From NCBI RefSeq assembly GCF_014650715.1, contig NZ_BMVM01000034.1, positions 1-55,999 on the forward strand: a stretch of DNA of 55,999 nt. The letters are read 5' to 3'. The notes beneath the pieces were generated by a model that was not told the DNA's origin, ran no database searches, and saw nothing but the letters and a program-made list of their open reading frames with translations. Every line of letters starts with the position of its first letter. Position 1 is the first letter of the stretch. Positions 43,925 through 52,544 of the stretch are shown piece after piece. The stretch comes from Streptomyces bluensis (GTDB lineage: Bacteria > Actinomycetota > Actinomycetes > Streptomycetales > Streptomycetaceae). Made by a program: the position numbers and the translations under genes.

Positions 43925-44015
43925 GGGTGCAGCCCCGAAAGGGGCGCGGGGAACTGCGCGCCCAGCCACAGACACCCCGCACCCGCCCACGGCGAAACCC
44001 ACGACGGCGGGCAGG
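43925..44015. repeat. Streptomyces dispersed intergenic repeat
   Basis: Contains GCAGCCCCGAAAGGGGCGCG and GGGGAACTGCGCGCCCAGCC, a hairpin-forming sequence that I recall as recurring between genes of many Streptomyces genomes (usually GGGGAACTGCGCGACCAGCC). GCCCACGGCGAA, repeated at about 43987 and 44019, continues it. It lies between the Ppx and isomerase-like genes and probably also acts as terminator. Confidence 0.65.
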
Positions 44016-44127
44016 CGCCCACGGCGAAGTCCACAACGGAGCAAAAGGCACCCCGGCCCGCCCGCCGGAGGCACAGGTCATCCACCTCCCCGGCCCACAG
44101 ACCGAGACCACCCCGTAATCTGTCCCC

Positions 44128-44952
44128 GTGGCAGAACCAGTGGTGCGCATCCCGGATGCGAAGGTCGCGCTGTCCACGGCCTCCGTGTATCCGGAGTCGA
44201 CGGCGACGGCTTTCGAGATCGCCGCGCGCCTCGGGTACGACGGAATCGAGGTCATGGTGTGGACCGACCCGGTCAGCCAGGACATCGAGGCCCTGCGCCG
44301 CCTCAGCGACTACCACCAGATCCCCGTCCTCGCCGTCCACGCCCCCTGCCTGCTCATCACCCAGCGCGTGTGGTCCACCGACCCCTGGATCAAGCTCCAG
44401 CGCGCCCAGGCCGCCGCGGAGAAGCTCGGCGCCGGCACCGTCGTCGTCCACCCGCCCTTCCGCTGGCAGCGCCAGTACGCCCGTGACTTCATCACCGGGA
44501 TCTGGCGCATGGCGAACGAGACGGACGTACGGTTCGCCGTCGAGAACATGTACCCCTGGCGCTACCGCGACCGCGAGATGCTCGCCTACGCCCCCGACTG
44601 GGACGTGACGCGGGACGACTACCGGCACTTCACGATCGACCTCAGCCATGCCGCGACCGCCCGTACCGACGCCCTCCAGATGCTCGACCGCATGGGCGAC
44701 CGCCTCGGCCACGTCCACCTCGCCGACGGGGGCGGCTCCAACAAGGACGAGCACCTGGTGCCCGGCCGCGGCACCCAGCCCTGCGCCGAGGTGCTGGAGC
44801 GCCTCGCGCTCACCGGCTTCGACGGCCACGTGGTCATCGAGGTCAACACCCGCCGCGCGATGTCCGGAGCCGAGCGCGAGGCCGACCTGGCGGAGGCCCT
44901 CGCCTTCACCCGGCTGCACCTCGCCTCGGCGGCGAAGGTGCCGCGGCCGTGA
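44128..44952 (+). CDS. Sugar phosphate isomerase/epimerase-like TIM-barrel protein
   Basis: 274 residues of the xylose isomerase-like/AP endonuclease 2 superfamily. Visible barrel segments: VALSTASVYPESTATAFEIAARLGYDGIEVMVWTD, PVLAVHAPCLL, GAGTVVVHPPFRW, VRFAVENMYPWRY (metal-ligand Glu), FTIDLSHAATA (Asp/His), LGHVHLADGGGSNKDEHLVPGRGT (His, Asp, then DEH) and GHVVIEVNTRR (Glu). The metal site looks complete, so an isomerase, epimerase or endonuclease IV-like hydrolase is possible; substrate unknown. GTG start; overlaps the TetR gene by 4 bp. Confidence 0.88.
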   Translation: MAEPVVRIPDAKVALSTASVYPESTATAFEIAARLGYDGIEVMVWTDPVSQDIEALRRLSDYHQIPVLAVHAPCLLITQRVWSTDPWIKLQRAQAAAEKLGAGTVVVHPPFRWQRQYARDFITGIWRMANETDVRFAVENMYPWRYRDREMLAYAPDWDVTRDDYRHFTIDLSHAATARTDALQMLDRMGDRLGHVHLADGGGSNKDEHLVPGRGTQPCAEVLERLALTGFDGHVVIEVNTRRAMSGAEREADLAEALAFTRLHLASAAKVPRP

Positions 44953-45563
44953 CCGCGGCCACCCCCCGCCGCAGGGGACGGCCCTCCCGTACGGAATCGG
45001 CCGACGCCCCGGCCGCCCGCGACCGCATCCTCGAAGCGGCCCGCGAGGAGTTCTCCGAGCGCGGCTACGACAAGACGTCCGTGCGCGGCATCGCCAAGGC
45101 CGCCGGGGTGGACTCGGCGCTCGTCCACCACTACTTCGGCACCAAGGAGCAGGTCTTCGAGGCGGCCATCTCGGTCGCCTTCGCACCCGCCCTGGACGCC
45201 CCCAAGACGGTCGAGGAGGGCCCTCTCGACAGCGTCGGTGAGCGGCTGACCCGGTTCTTCTTCGGTGTCTGGGAGACCCCGGCGACCCGTACGACCCTCC
45301 TCGCGATCGTCCGTTCCGCCGTGAACAACGAGACCGCGGCCGCCGTGTTCCGCCGCATCGTCGTCGCGCAGCTGCTGCGCCGCATCGCCGGCCGGCTGGA
45401 CCTCCCGGACGCCGAGATCCGCGCGGAACTCGCCGCCGCGCAGCTCGTGGGCATCGCCATGCTGCGGTACGTGATCAGGGTCGACCCGCTGGCGTCCGCG
45501 GACCCGGAGCAGATCATCGCGCGGGTGGCGCCGGTGGTGCAGGCGCACCTGACCCGGCCGTGA
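44949..45563 (+). CDS. TetR-family transcriptional regulator
   Basis: 204 residues. A basic N-terminus (RRRGRPSRTES) precedes the helix-turn-helix ARDRILEAAREEFSERGYDKTSVRGIAKAAGVDSALVHHYFGTKEQVF (about 23-70). The C-terminal half resembles the TetR_C_7/PsrA-like group (RSAVNNETAAAVFRRIVVAQLLRRIAG). Translation is coupled to the isomerase-like gene by a GTGA overlap, so the two are likely to work together. ilvD starts 135 bp downstream. Confidence 0.94.
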   Translation: MTAATPRRRGRPSRTESADAPAARDRILEAAREEFSERGYDKTSVRGIAKAAGVDSALVHHYFGTKEQVFEAAISVAFAPALDAPKTVEEGPLDSVGERLTRFFFGVWETPATRTTLLAIVRSAVNNETAAAVFRRIVVAQLLRRIAGRLDLPDAEIRAELAAAQLVGIAMLRYVIRVDPLASADPEQIIARVAPVVQAHLTRP

Positions 45564-45635
45564 GCCGCCTCCTCTCCCCCCGAGACACTCATCCCGCATT
45601 CCGGACACCGTGTCCACCCCTTGGTTCACGGGGCG

Positions 45636-45698
45636 TAGGCTCGGCAACAGTCAGAAGTCTCTGAAGTCTCTGATCGCAGTCTCAAAGGAGCGAGCGCG
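45636..45698 (+). promoter_or_regulatory. Candidate ilvD promoter and leader
   Basis: A TAGGCT -10-like hexamer (45636-45641) is followed by a ~50-nt leader containing GAAGTCTCT twice in tandem (45653-45670) and the ribosome site AAAGGAGCG before the ATG. The leader is too short and lacks Leu/Ile/Val codon runs, so no attenuator is seen. Confidence 0.4.
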
Positions 45699-47552
45699 AT
45701 GCCCGAGCTGAGGTCCCGCACAGTCACCCACGGCCGCAACATGGCGGGCGCCCGTGCCCTTATGCGGGCCTCCGGTGTACCGGGCGCGGACATCGGGCGG
45801 AAGCCGATCATCGCGGTGGCCAACTCCTTCACCGAGTTCGTGCCGGGCCACACCCACCTCCAGCCGGTCGGCCGGATCGTCTCCGAGGCCATCCGGGAGG
45901 CGGGCGGCATCCCACGCGAGTTCAACACGATCGCGGTCGACGACGGCATCGCGATGGGCCACGGCGGCATGCTGTACTCGCTGCCCTCCCGCGACCTGAT
46001 CGCGGACAGCGTGGAGTACATGGTCGAGGCCCACTGCGCCGACGCCCTGATCTGCATCTCCAACTGCGACAAGATCACCCCGGGCATGCTGAACGCGGCC
46101 CTCCGCCTGAACATCCCCACGGTCTTCGTCTCCGGCGGCCCCATGGAGTCCGGCCGCGCCACGCTCGTCGACGGCACGGTCCGCACGCTCGACCTGGTCG
46201 ACGCGATCTCCGACGCCGTGAACGACAAGATCTCGGACGAGGACATCCTCCGCATCGAGGAGAACGCCTGTCCGACCTGCGGCTCCTGCTCCGGCATGTT
46301 CACCGCCAACTCGATGAACTGTCTGACCGAGGCGATCGGCCTCTCCCTCCCCGGCAACGGCTCGGTCCTGGCCACCCACACGGCCCGCAAGGCGCTGTAC
46401 GAGGACGCGGCCCGCACCGTCATGGACATCACCCGCCGCTACTACGAGCAGGACGACGCGTCGGTCCTGCCGCGCTCGATCGCCACCTTCGCGGCCTTCG
46501 AGAACGCCATGGCCCTCGACATCGCCATGGGCGGCTCCACCAACACGATCCTGCACCTGCTGGCCGCGGCCCAGGAGGCGGAGGTCCCCTTCGGCCTGAA
46601 CGAGATCGACGCGGTTTCGCGCCGGGTGCCCTGTCTCGCGAAGGTCGCCCCGAACGTCGCCAAGACGCGCACGTACTACATGGAGGACGTGCACCGCGCC
46701 GGCGGCATCCCCGCCCTGCTCGGCGAACTGCACCGCGCCGGCCTGCTCAACGAGGACGTCCACGCGGTGCACAGCCCGTCCCTGGCGGACTGGCTGAAGA
46801 CCTGGGACGTGCGCGGCGGGTCCCCGTCCCCCGAGGCGGTCGAGCTGTGGCACGCGGCCCCCGGCTGCGTCCGCTCCGCCGAGGCCTTCTCCCAGTCCGA
46901 GCGCTGGGAGGCCCTGGACGAGGACGCCGAGGACGGCTGCATCCGCTCCGTGGAGCACGCGTACTCCAAGGACGGCGGCCTGGCCGTCCTCAAGGGCAAC
47001 CTGGCCGTCGACGGCTGCGTGGTGAAGACGGCCGGCGTCGACGAGTCGATCTGGACGTTCGAGGGCCCGGCGGTGGTCTGCGAGTCGCAGGAGGATGCCG
47101 TCCAGAAGATCCTCACCCAGCAGGTCAAGGAGGGCGACGTCGTCGTCATCCGCTACGAGGGCCCCAAGGGCGGCCCCGGCATGCAGGAGATGCTCTACCC
47201 GACCTCGTACCTGAAGGGCCGCGGCCTCGGCAAGGCGTGCGCCCTGATCACGGACGGCCGCTTCTCCGGCGGCACCTCGGGCCTGTCCATCGGCCACGCC
47301 TCCCCGGAGGCGGCGTCCGGCGGCACGATCGCGCTCGTCGAGGACGGCGACCGCATCCGCATCGACATCCCGAACCGGACGATCGAGCTCCTCGTGGACG
47401 ACGCCGAACTCTCCCGCCGCGAGCAGGCCCTGAACGGCGCGTACGTCCCCAAGAACCGCGACCGCAAGGTCTCCGCCGCCCTCCGCGCCTACGCCGCGAT
47501 GGCCACGAGCGCCGACAAGGGCGCGGTGCGGGACGTGACGAAACTGGGCTGA
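45699..47552 (+). CDS. ilvD: Dihydroxy-acid dehydratase IlvD
   Basis: 617-residue iron-sulfur enzyme of branched-chain amino acid and pantothenate synthesis (dihydroxyisovalerate to ketoisovalerate, and the isoleucine equivalent). Features: RTVTHGRNMAGARALMRASG, GIAMGHGGMLYSLPSRDLIADSVEYMVEAH, cluster ligands in ISNCDKITPGM and ENACPTCGSCSGMFTANSMN, the IAMGGSTNTILHLLA motif, and ITDGRFSGGTSGLSIGHASPEA. Length typical of the long form. Its product ketoisovalerate is also the precursor of pantoate used by PanC. Confidence 0.98.
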   Translation: MPELRSRTVTHGRNMAGARALMRASGVPGADIGRKPIIAVANSFTEFVPGHTHLQPVGRIVSEAIREAGGIPREFNTIAVDDGIAMGHGGMLYSLPSRDLIADSVEYMVEAHCADALICISNCDKITPGMLNAALRLNIPTVFVSGGPMESGRATLVDGTVRTLDLVDAISDAVNDKISDEDILRIEENACPTCGSCSGMFTANSMNCLTEAIGLSLPGNGSVLATHTARKALYEDAARTVMDITRRYYEQDDASVLPRSIATFAAFENAMALDIAMGGSTNTILHLLAAAQEAEVPFGLNEIDAVSRRVPCLAKVAPNVAKTRTYYMEDVHRAGGIPALLGELHRAGLLNEDVHAVHSPSLADWLKTWDVRGGSPSPEAVELWHAAPGCVRSAEAFSQSERWEALDEDAEDGCIRSVEHAYSKDGGLAVLKGNLAVDGCVVKTAGVDESIWTFEGPAVVCESQEDAVQKILTQQVKEGDVVVIRYEGPKGGPGMQEMLYPTSYLKGRGLGKACALITDGRFSGGTSGLSIGHASPEAASGGTIALVEDGDRIRIDIPNRTIELLVDDAELSRREQALNGAYVPKNRDRKVSAALRAYAAMATSADKGAVRDVTKLG

Positions 47553-47615
47553 CACCGCTCGGCGTACGTCCGCTGGGTATGTCCGCTGCGTACGTCCTTC
47601 GCCTACGTCTTCTCC

Positions 47616-47667
47616 GCATACAGGGGGCCGATCCTTCGGGAGCGGCAGGGAGCGGCCCCCTGTATGC
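47616..47667. terminator. Bidirectional hairpin between ilvD and the kinase gene
   Basis: GCATACAGGGGGCCG (47616-47630) pairs perfectly with CGGCCCCCTGTATGC (47653-47667), 15 bp, 22-nt loop. The flanks contain repeated GTACGTCC (47567-47600) and GCGCATG (47666-47684). It lies between convergent genes. Confidence 0.85.
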
Positions 47668-47684
47668 GCATGTGTGTGCGCATG

Positions 47685-49970
47685 TCACCAACCTGAAGGG
47701 TCGCCCCGGTCCACCGCGAACACCGTTCCGTCGGGTGCGCCCGCGCAGACCCGGTCCCCGGCGACCACGGGCACGGGCAGCACGGCCGAGACCCGGTCGG
47801 AGTGCTCGCCGAGCCGTGGCGATGTCTGCCCCAGGAGCTTGCCCGTGTCGGCGTCCACGGCCAGCAGACGCCCGTCGGGAGCCATGACGTACACGCGCTC
47901 GCCGTCCGCGACGGGCGTGGAACCCCGGCTCACGGAGGTCTCCAGGCTCCATCGCTGCTTCCCAGTGCCCATGTCGACGGCCACCAGCGAACCACCGGTG
48001 GCCGCGAGGAACACCGTGTCGCCGCGCACGGCGGCGACGGCCTGCTGGCGCTGCACCGGCAGCCGCACCTGGAGCGACTTCCTGTTCTCCGGGTCGTAGC
48101 GGACGACGGCGTTCGCGTCCTGGTACACGTTGTCGACGGCGAGGAAGAAGAGGCGCCCCTCCTCGCTGCCGACGGGTTGCAGGAAGCCCCGCAGCCGCGC
48201 GTCCCACCGCACGTCCCCCGAGACCGGGTCCACCGCGGTGACCCGTGTGCTCGACCCGTCGTCGGCCGCGGTCACCAGATAGGCCAGGCGGTCGCCGTCG
48301 AACGAGGTGACCAACGCTTCCCTGTGCCCCTGGATCGGGTGACTCCACTTCTTCTCACCGGTCGCGCCGTCCAGACCGGTGACCGTGCCGTCGGCGGAGC
48401 CGAGCAGGACCATGCCACCCACGGAACGCGTGTTGTCGTACGCGGCCACGTCCTGCTCCCAGCGTTTCCTGCCCGAGCCGGGGTCGAGCGCCTCCAGACG
48501 CTGGTCACCGCCCGCCCACACGTGCACCAGCCCACCCGACACGACAGGCGGCCCGGTCACCTCCCCCTCGGCGATGGCGTGCCGCCACAGCACGCTGCCG
48601 TCGGCCGGGTCGAGAGCGGAGACCAGCCCCGGCTGCGCGCAGAGCAGCTTCCCCTCCCCGTACGAGCACCGAGGCGTGCCTCCGGCCGAGGCCCCGCCGG
48701 CCGTAGAGCCGCCGGCCGTGGGGTCGCCCTTCGCCGACGCGGGCTTCGCGGACGCGGGCTTCGTCTCCCAGGGCTTCACACCCGCCGACGCGGACGCGGC
48801 CGGGGGAGCGCCCTCCTGCTCCCCGGGAACACCGCCACCCAGCAACTGAACCGTGCCGAGCGCCGCCCCCACGGCGAGGACCACGGCTCCGGCGACGAGG
48901 AGCACCCGTCTGCGCAGACGAGGGGCGCCAGTGGCATCGGCCGCCTCGGCGCTCTCGGCGGACGCGCCGCTCTCGTCTCTCTCGTCCCTCTGGTCTCTCT
49001 CGTCCCTCTCGGACAGGCCGTCCCGCTTCGCCGGGCGGCCGCCGGTTGCGGCAGCCCCACCCGACTGCTCGACCGCGCCATCCACCTGCTCCATCGCGGT
49101 GTCCGCCCGCTGGGCCGGTATGAAGGACTGGGTGTCGTACAGGGCGGCCACGGACCGGAGTTCGCGCATCAACTCGTCCGGCGTGGGCCGGTCCTCGGGC
49201 TCCTTGGCGAGGCAGCGCAGGACGAGCGGTGCGAGGTTCTCCGGTACGCCGGTGATGTCCGGCTCGTCATGCACGACCTGGTACGCGACCACGTACGGGC
49301 TGTCGGAGTCGAACGGCCCGCGCCCCGTCGCCGCGTGCACGATCACCGAGCCCAGCGCGAAGATGTCGGCCGCGGGCCCGACCTCTCTCGGGCGACGGAA
49401 CTGCTCGGGCGCCATGAACGGCGGAGTGCCGATCAACTTCCCGGTCTCGGTCCTCAGTTCGCTGTCCTTCGGCCGGGAAATGCCGAAGTCGATGACCTTG
49501 GGGCCGTCCTCGGCGAGCAGTACGTTGCTGGGCTTCAGGTCCCGATGGACGACGCCGACCCGGTGGATGTCACGCAGCGCCTCCGCCAGCCCGGCCATGA
49601 GCCGACGCAGCTGGGCCGCAGTCATCGGACCGTTCCGCTTCACATGATCCGCGAGTGTCGGCGCGGGAATGAAGAGGGTGGCCATCCAGGGGAGCGCGGC
49701 ATCCGGGTCGGCGTCGACGACGGGCGCGGTGAAGGCACCGCTCACCCTCCGCGCGGCGCCGACCTCCTGCCGGAACCGTCCCCGGAACTCAGGATCCTTG
49801 GCGAACTCGGCGTGCACCACCTTGACCGCCAGCCGCAGCCCGGAGGCCGAACTGGCCAGATGGACGACACCCATGCCGCCGGAGCCCAGACGCGACTCCA
49901 GGCGGTACTGACCGGCGTACTCGGGAAGTTCCGCTTCCGTGCCCGTTCCGGCGTTCGGCTGTGGCGTCAT
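47685..49970 (-). CDS. Membrane Ser/Thr protein kinase with PQQ-like beta-propeller sensor
   Basis: 761 residues. The kinase domain (22-280) has the glycine loop RLGSGGMGVVHLA, Lys50, catalytic HRDLKPSN at 142-149, DFG at 161-163, and APEQFRRP. A juxtamembrane stretch with charged repeats (DERDQRDERDES) leads to one transmembrane helix (about 357-380). An Ala/Lys/Thr-rich linker with KPASAKPASAK then precedes an extracytoplasmic PQQ/PKD-like propeller (SALDPADGSVLWRHAI, EALDPGSGRKRWEQD, TGLDGATGEKKWSH, VDPVSGDVRWD, VDMGTGKQRWSLE, VDADTGKLLGQT). It probably signals envelope or ligand status. ATG at 49970 with a GGGGGTGAG site. Confidence 0.94.
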   Translation of the reverse strand: MTPQPNAGTGTEAELPEYAGQYRLESRLGSGGMGVVHLASSASGLRLAVKVVHAEFAKDPEFRGRFRQEVGAARRVSGAFTAPVVDADPDAALPWMATLFIPAPTLADHVKRNGPMTAAQLRRLMAGLAEALRDIHRVGVVHRDLKPSNVLLAEDGPKVIDFGISRPKDSELRTETGKLIGTPPFMAPEQFRRPREVGPAADIFALGSVIVHAATGRGPFDSDSPYVVAYQVVHDEPDITGVPENLAPLVLRCLAKEPEDRPTPDELMRELRSVAALYDTQSFIPAQRADTAMEQVDGAVEQSGGAAATGGRPAKRDGLSERDERDQRDERDESGASAESAEAADATGAPRLRRRVLLVAGAVVLAVGAALGTVQLLGGGVPGEQEGAPPAASASAGVKPWETKPASAKPASAKGDPTAGGSTAGGASAGGTPRCSYGEGKLLCAQPGLVSALDPADGSVLWRHAIAEGEVTGPPVVSGGLVHVWAGGDQRLEALDPGSGRKRWEQDVAAYDNTRSVGGMVLLGSADGTVTGLDGATGEKKWSHPIQGHREALVTSFDGDRLAYLVTAADDGSSTRVTAVDPVSGDVRWDARLRGFLQPVGSEEGRLFFLAVDNVYQDANAVVRYDPENRKSLQVRLPVQRQQAVAAVRGDTVFLAATGGSLVAVDMGTGKQRWSLETSVSRGSTPVADGERVYVMAPDGRLLAVDADTGKLLGQTSPRLGEHSDRVSAVLPVPVVAGDRVCAGAPDGTVFAVDRGDPSGW

Positions 49971-50148
49971 GGACTCACCCCCGTGCTGTTCGTCCGCACG
50001 CGCGACGCACGAGCCTAGTCGATGACTCGTACGGGACAGAGGCGGCTTGCTAGCCTCGCCATGCCAAGAGCGCACATGTGTGCGTGGCCGGATTTAGGGG
50101 AATCATCGCGACCCCATGTCGATCATGGGTTCAACGGGGGAGATTCGC

Positions 50149-50526
50149 ATGTCTGTTGACCGCGTCCAGGAGACAGAGCACAGAGAAGACATAAGGGACA
50201 CAGGGGGCGCCGGGGGCGCTGGGGGCGCAGAAGGAAAAGAAGACTCGGAGGCGGTCACGGCCTCCGTGACCGCGGCCGTTCGCTACTACTCGGTCGCACC
50301 GGGCGTCCGTCTCAACGTCCGCAGCGGCCCGGGCACCAACTACAGCCTCGTCCGCGTCCTGCCCGAGGGCGCCCGAGTCCCGATCTACTGCCAGCGTCCC
50401 GGCGAAACGATCAGCGGCCCCTACGGCACCACGAACCTCTGGGACAACATCGCCGACGGCGACTACGTCTCAGACGCGTACGTCTACACGGGAAGCGACG
50501 GGTACGTGGCACCGCGCTGCTCATAA
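50149..50526 (+). CDS. Small SH3-like domain protein
   Basis: 125 residues from the ATG at 50149, which has GGGGGAG 7 bp upstream (an ATG at 50116 lacks one). A Gly/Ala/Glu-rich N-terminus (GGAGGAGGAEGKED) precedes a bacterial SH3-like domain: YYSVAPGVRLNVRSGPGTNYSLVRVLPEGARVPIYCQRPGETISGPYGTTNLWDNIADGDYVSDAYVYTGSDG. Two cysteines could form a disulfide, but no signal peptide is seen. Such domains bind peptidoglycan or peptides. Divergent from the kinase gene, with which it may be linked in function. Confidence 0.85.
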   Translation: MSVDRVQETEHREDIRDTGGAGGAGGAEGKEDSEAVTASVTAAVRYYSVAPGVRLNVRSGPGTNYSLVRVLPEGARVPIYCQRPGETISGPYGTTNLWDNIADGDYVSDAYVYTGSDGYVAPRCS

Positions 50527-50556
50527 TGACGGCCAGGCTGGACTCGACTTACCCGC

Positions 50557-50587
50557 GCCGTGCCCGCGCAACAGACGCGGGCACGGC
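50557..50587 (+). terminator. Hairpin after the SH3-like gene
   Basis: GCCGTGCCCGCG (50557-50568) pairs perfectly with CGCGGGCACGGC (50576-50587), 12 bp, 7-nt loop CAACAGA. Confidence 0.8.
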
Positions 50588-50693
50588 CCCGGCCCCGGAC
50601 CTCTGGCAGCGTGGCGCGACAGCTGATGGAGTCACCCGGAGCGGCTGCGGGCCCAGCGGAGCCCGCCTCCATGACCGCAGCCATAATTGCCGC

Positions 50694-51215
50694 GTGAGCG
50701 ACGAGCAGAGCGGCATACCGGTCAACGGCACTCCAGCCCATCCCACCGCGGCGACCCCCAAGGGCCCGCGCCCCGAACCCATCCGGTTCTTCGGGACGAC
50801 CTGGCTCAACCACGACAACGGCTACCGGGCCCGCCGCGCGGCGGTGTCCGCCGGCTCGCTCGCAGCGGCCGCGGCCGCTTGCGTGGTACTCCGGCTGGCC
50901 TACCAGGGTCTGCAGATCGCGGCCGTGGGCGGCTGGGTCGGCCTGCTCATCGTGGTGATGTTCGCGGCCTGCAGTGCGCTGGCCTTCGGCCACACCTGGG
51001 GCGCGTTCACCAAGCGCCCCGACCCCGACCGCCAGGCCTCCCTGCGCGGCCTCATGACCATCGGCTTCGTCGGCTCCCTCCTTGCCTACTTCCTCCGCTC
51101 CCTCACCGAGGCCCCCGGCGAGAAGCTCCACCGCGAGGAGTACGAGAAGGCCCGCGCCCAGTACGACCGCCGCACAACCCGCCGCACAGGCAACCCGGCG
51201 CGCCGCCGCGGTTAG
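50694..51215 (+). CDS. Three-helix integral membrane protein of unknown function
   Basis: 173 residues from the GTG at 50694 (SDEQSGIPVNGTPAHPTAATPKGPRPEPIRFFGTTWLNHDNGYRARRAA). Three hydrophobic helices follow: VSAGSLAAAAAACVVLRLAY, WVGLLIVVMFAACSALAFGHTW and MTIGFVGSLLAYFLRSL. The C-terminus is highly charged (REEYEKARAQYDRRTTRRTGNPARRRG). The sequence looks like a conserved Streptomyces membrane protein, without an assigned role. Confidence 0.8.
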   Translation: MSDEQSGIPVNGTPAHPTAATPKGPRPEPIRFFGTTWLNHDNGYRARRAAVSAGSLAAAAAACVVLRLAYQGLQIAAVGGWVGLLIVVMFAACSALAFGHTWGAFTKRPDPDRQASLRGLMTIGFVGSLLAYFLRSLTEAPGEKLHREEYEKARAQYDRRTTRRTGNPARRRG

Positions 51216-51277
51216 GCCGGTGCGGCGGTAATCCGGGGGGATCCGGTGTGGCGCCGGCCGCCCGGCCCCTACGGTGA

Positions 51278-51537
51278 AACACCGGCGCCTCCGACACCCC
51301 CTGGATAGAGGCCCAGTGGATAGAGGCCCAGAGCCAACGCATCGACGCGTACCTCGGCGGCCACTCGGTCTTCCTGGTCCTCGGCGAGGAGGCCACCCAC
51401 ACCTTCCTCACCGAGGAGCGCGCCCTACTCCTCGACATGTCCTTGAGTGGCATGGCCGAAGAGGTCTACGACGTCGGACTGATCTCGTACCTCGCCCTGA
51501 CCCTCGTCCCGTCCGGCGGCCACAGATCTTCGGGTAG
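51278..51537 (+). pseudogene. Decayed small gene with tandem duplication at its start
   Basis: A stop-free frame from 51278 encodes a sensible hydrophobic/acidic pattern: IEAQSQRIDAYLGGHSVFLVLGEEATHTFLTEERALLLDMSLSGMAEEVYDVGLISYLALTLVPSG. No ATG or GTG start is in frame; the stop preceding it is at 51275. The nearest GTG start (51274) is one frame off, and the frame runs past the likely end. The 15-bp sequence TGGATAGAGGCCCAG is duplicated at 51302-51331. This fits a small gene ruined by frameshifts. The remaining gap (51538-51713) shows nothing clear. Confidence 0.45.
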
Positions 51538-51713
51538 GCCGGCACACGGAGGCGGTGCGAACCCGTCCAGCGGCTCCGGAAACCGCAGGGTCTGGGCACC
51601 GCCTGTCACCCGCACCACCATGGTCACCCGCACACCACCATCTCCTTTCTCCCGCCATGCCCGCCTCGCACGCGCGAGGGCCGAAAGGCCCCAGCGAATT
51701 CCAGGAGCGAGGC

Positions 51714-51758
51714 TTGACGCCTCCACCCCGCACGCGCACTATTCATCGCATGATGAAT
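51714..51758 (+). promoter_or_regulatory. Leaderless promoter and operator of the ABC exporter genes
   Basis: TTGACG (51714-51719), 17 bp, CACTAT (51737-51742), predicting a transcript start at about 51749-51750, the A of the ATG. A perfect 7-bp inverted repeat ATTCATC (51741-51747), GCAT, GATGAAT (51752-51758) covers the -10, the start point and the first codons, the position of a repressor site. No regulator gene is adjacent. Confidence 0.6.
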
Positions 51759-52544
51759 TCCGTGTCGGACCCGCCCGACCACCCGGCCGTCCGGGCCCAG
51801 GACCTCTCGATCGTCCGCGGCTCCCGCACGGTCCTCCGCTCCCTTGACTTCACTGTCCCGCCCGGCCAGATCACCGGGCTGCTCGGCCCCTCGGGGTGCG
51901 GCAAGTCCACACTGATGCGCGCAATCGTCGGCACCCAGGCCAAGGTCATGGGCACCCTGGAGGTCCTTGGCCTCCCCGCCGGCGCGACCCCCCTCCGCTC
52001 CCGAATCGGCTACGTCACCCAAGCCCCCTCCGTCTACGACGACCTCACCGTCCGCCAGAACCTCGACTACTTCGCCGCGATCCTCGACCCCGGGCGCGCG
52101 GCCGCCGAGCGCCGCCGAGCAAGCGTCACCCGTGCCATCACCGACGTCGACCTCACCTCCCACGCCGACGCCCTCGCGGGCAACCTCTCCGGAGGCCAAC
52201 GCAGCCGCGTCTCCCTGGCCGTCGCCCTCCTGGGCACCCCGGAACTCCTCGTCCTCGACGAACCCACGGTCGGCCTGGACCCCGTCCTCCGCCGAGACCT
52301 CTGGACCCTGTTCCACACCATCGCCGCAGACCGCGGCGCGACCCTGCTGATCTCCTCCCACGTCATGGACGAGGCCGAGCGTTGCCACCGTCTCCTCCTG
52401 ATGCGCGAGGGCCAACTCCTCGCCGACGACACCCCCGACGCCCTGCGCACCCGCACCGGCGCCGAGACCGTTGAAGCCGCGTTCCTGCACCTGGTCGACG
52501 AGGCCGTCGCGGCGAGCGCCCCAGAGAAGGAGCGGGCCCGATGA
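51750..52544 (+). CDS. ABC transporter ATP-binding protein (ABC-2/DrrA type)
   Basis: 264 residues from the ATG at 51750 (or 51753). Complete ATPase: Walker A GPSGCGKST, Q-loop YVTQAPSVYDDLTVRQNLDYF, signature LSGGQRSR, Walker B LLVLDEPTVGLDP and H-loop LLISSHVMDEAERCH. The C-terminal part resembles DrrA-like exporters (TVEAAFLHLVDEAV). Pairs with the permease, which it overlaps by 4 bp (ATGA). Exports an unknown substrate, perhaps a drug or lipid. Confidence 0.94.
   Translation: MMNSVSDPPDHPAVRAQDLSIVRGSRTVLRSLDFTVPPGQITGLLGPSGCGKSTLMRAIVGTQAKVMGTLEVLGLPAGATPLRSRIGYVTQAPSVYDDLTVRQNLDYFAAILDPGRAAAERRRASVTRAITDVDLTSHADALAGNLSGGQRSRVSLAVALLGTPELLVLDEPTVGLDPVLRRDLWTLFHTIAADRGATLLISSHVMDEAERCHRLLLMREGQLLADDTPDALRTRTGAETVEAAFLHLVDEAVAASAPEKERAR

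Noticed and set aside
45564..45698. Leader-peptide attenuator or riboswitch for ilvD
   Set aside because: The leader is about 50 nt, has no run of branched-chain codons and no alternative hairpins.
45651..47555. 634-residue minus-strand open frame
   Set aside because: Complement of ilvD, without recognisable motifs.
51437..51847. 136-residue plus-strand open frame running into the ABC gene
   Set aside because: Only the first third resembles protein; the rest is Pro/Arg-rich and overlaps the ABC ATPase gene in another frame. Treated as the tail of a decayed gene.
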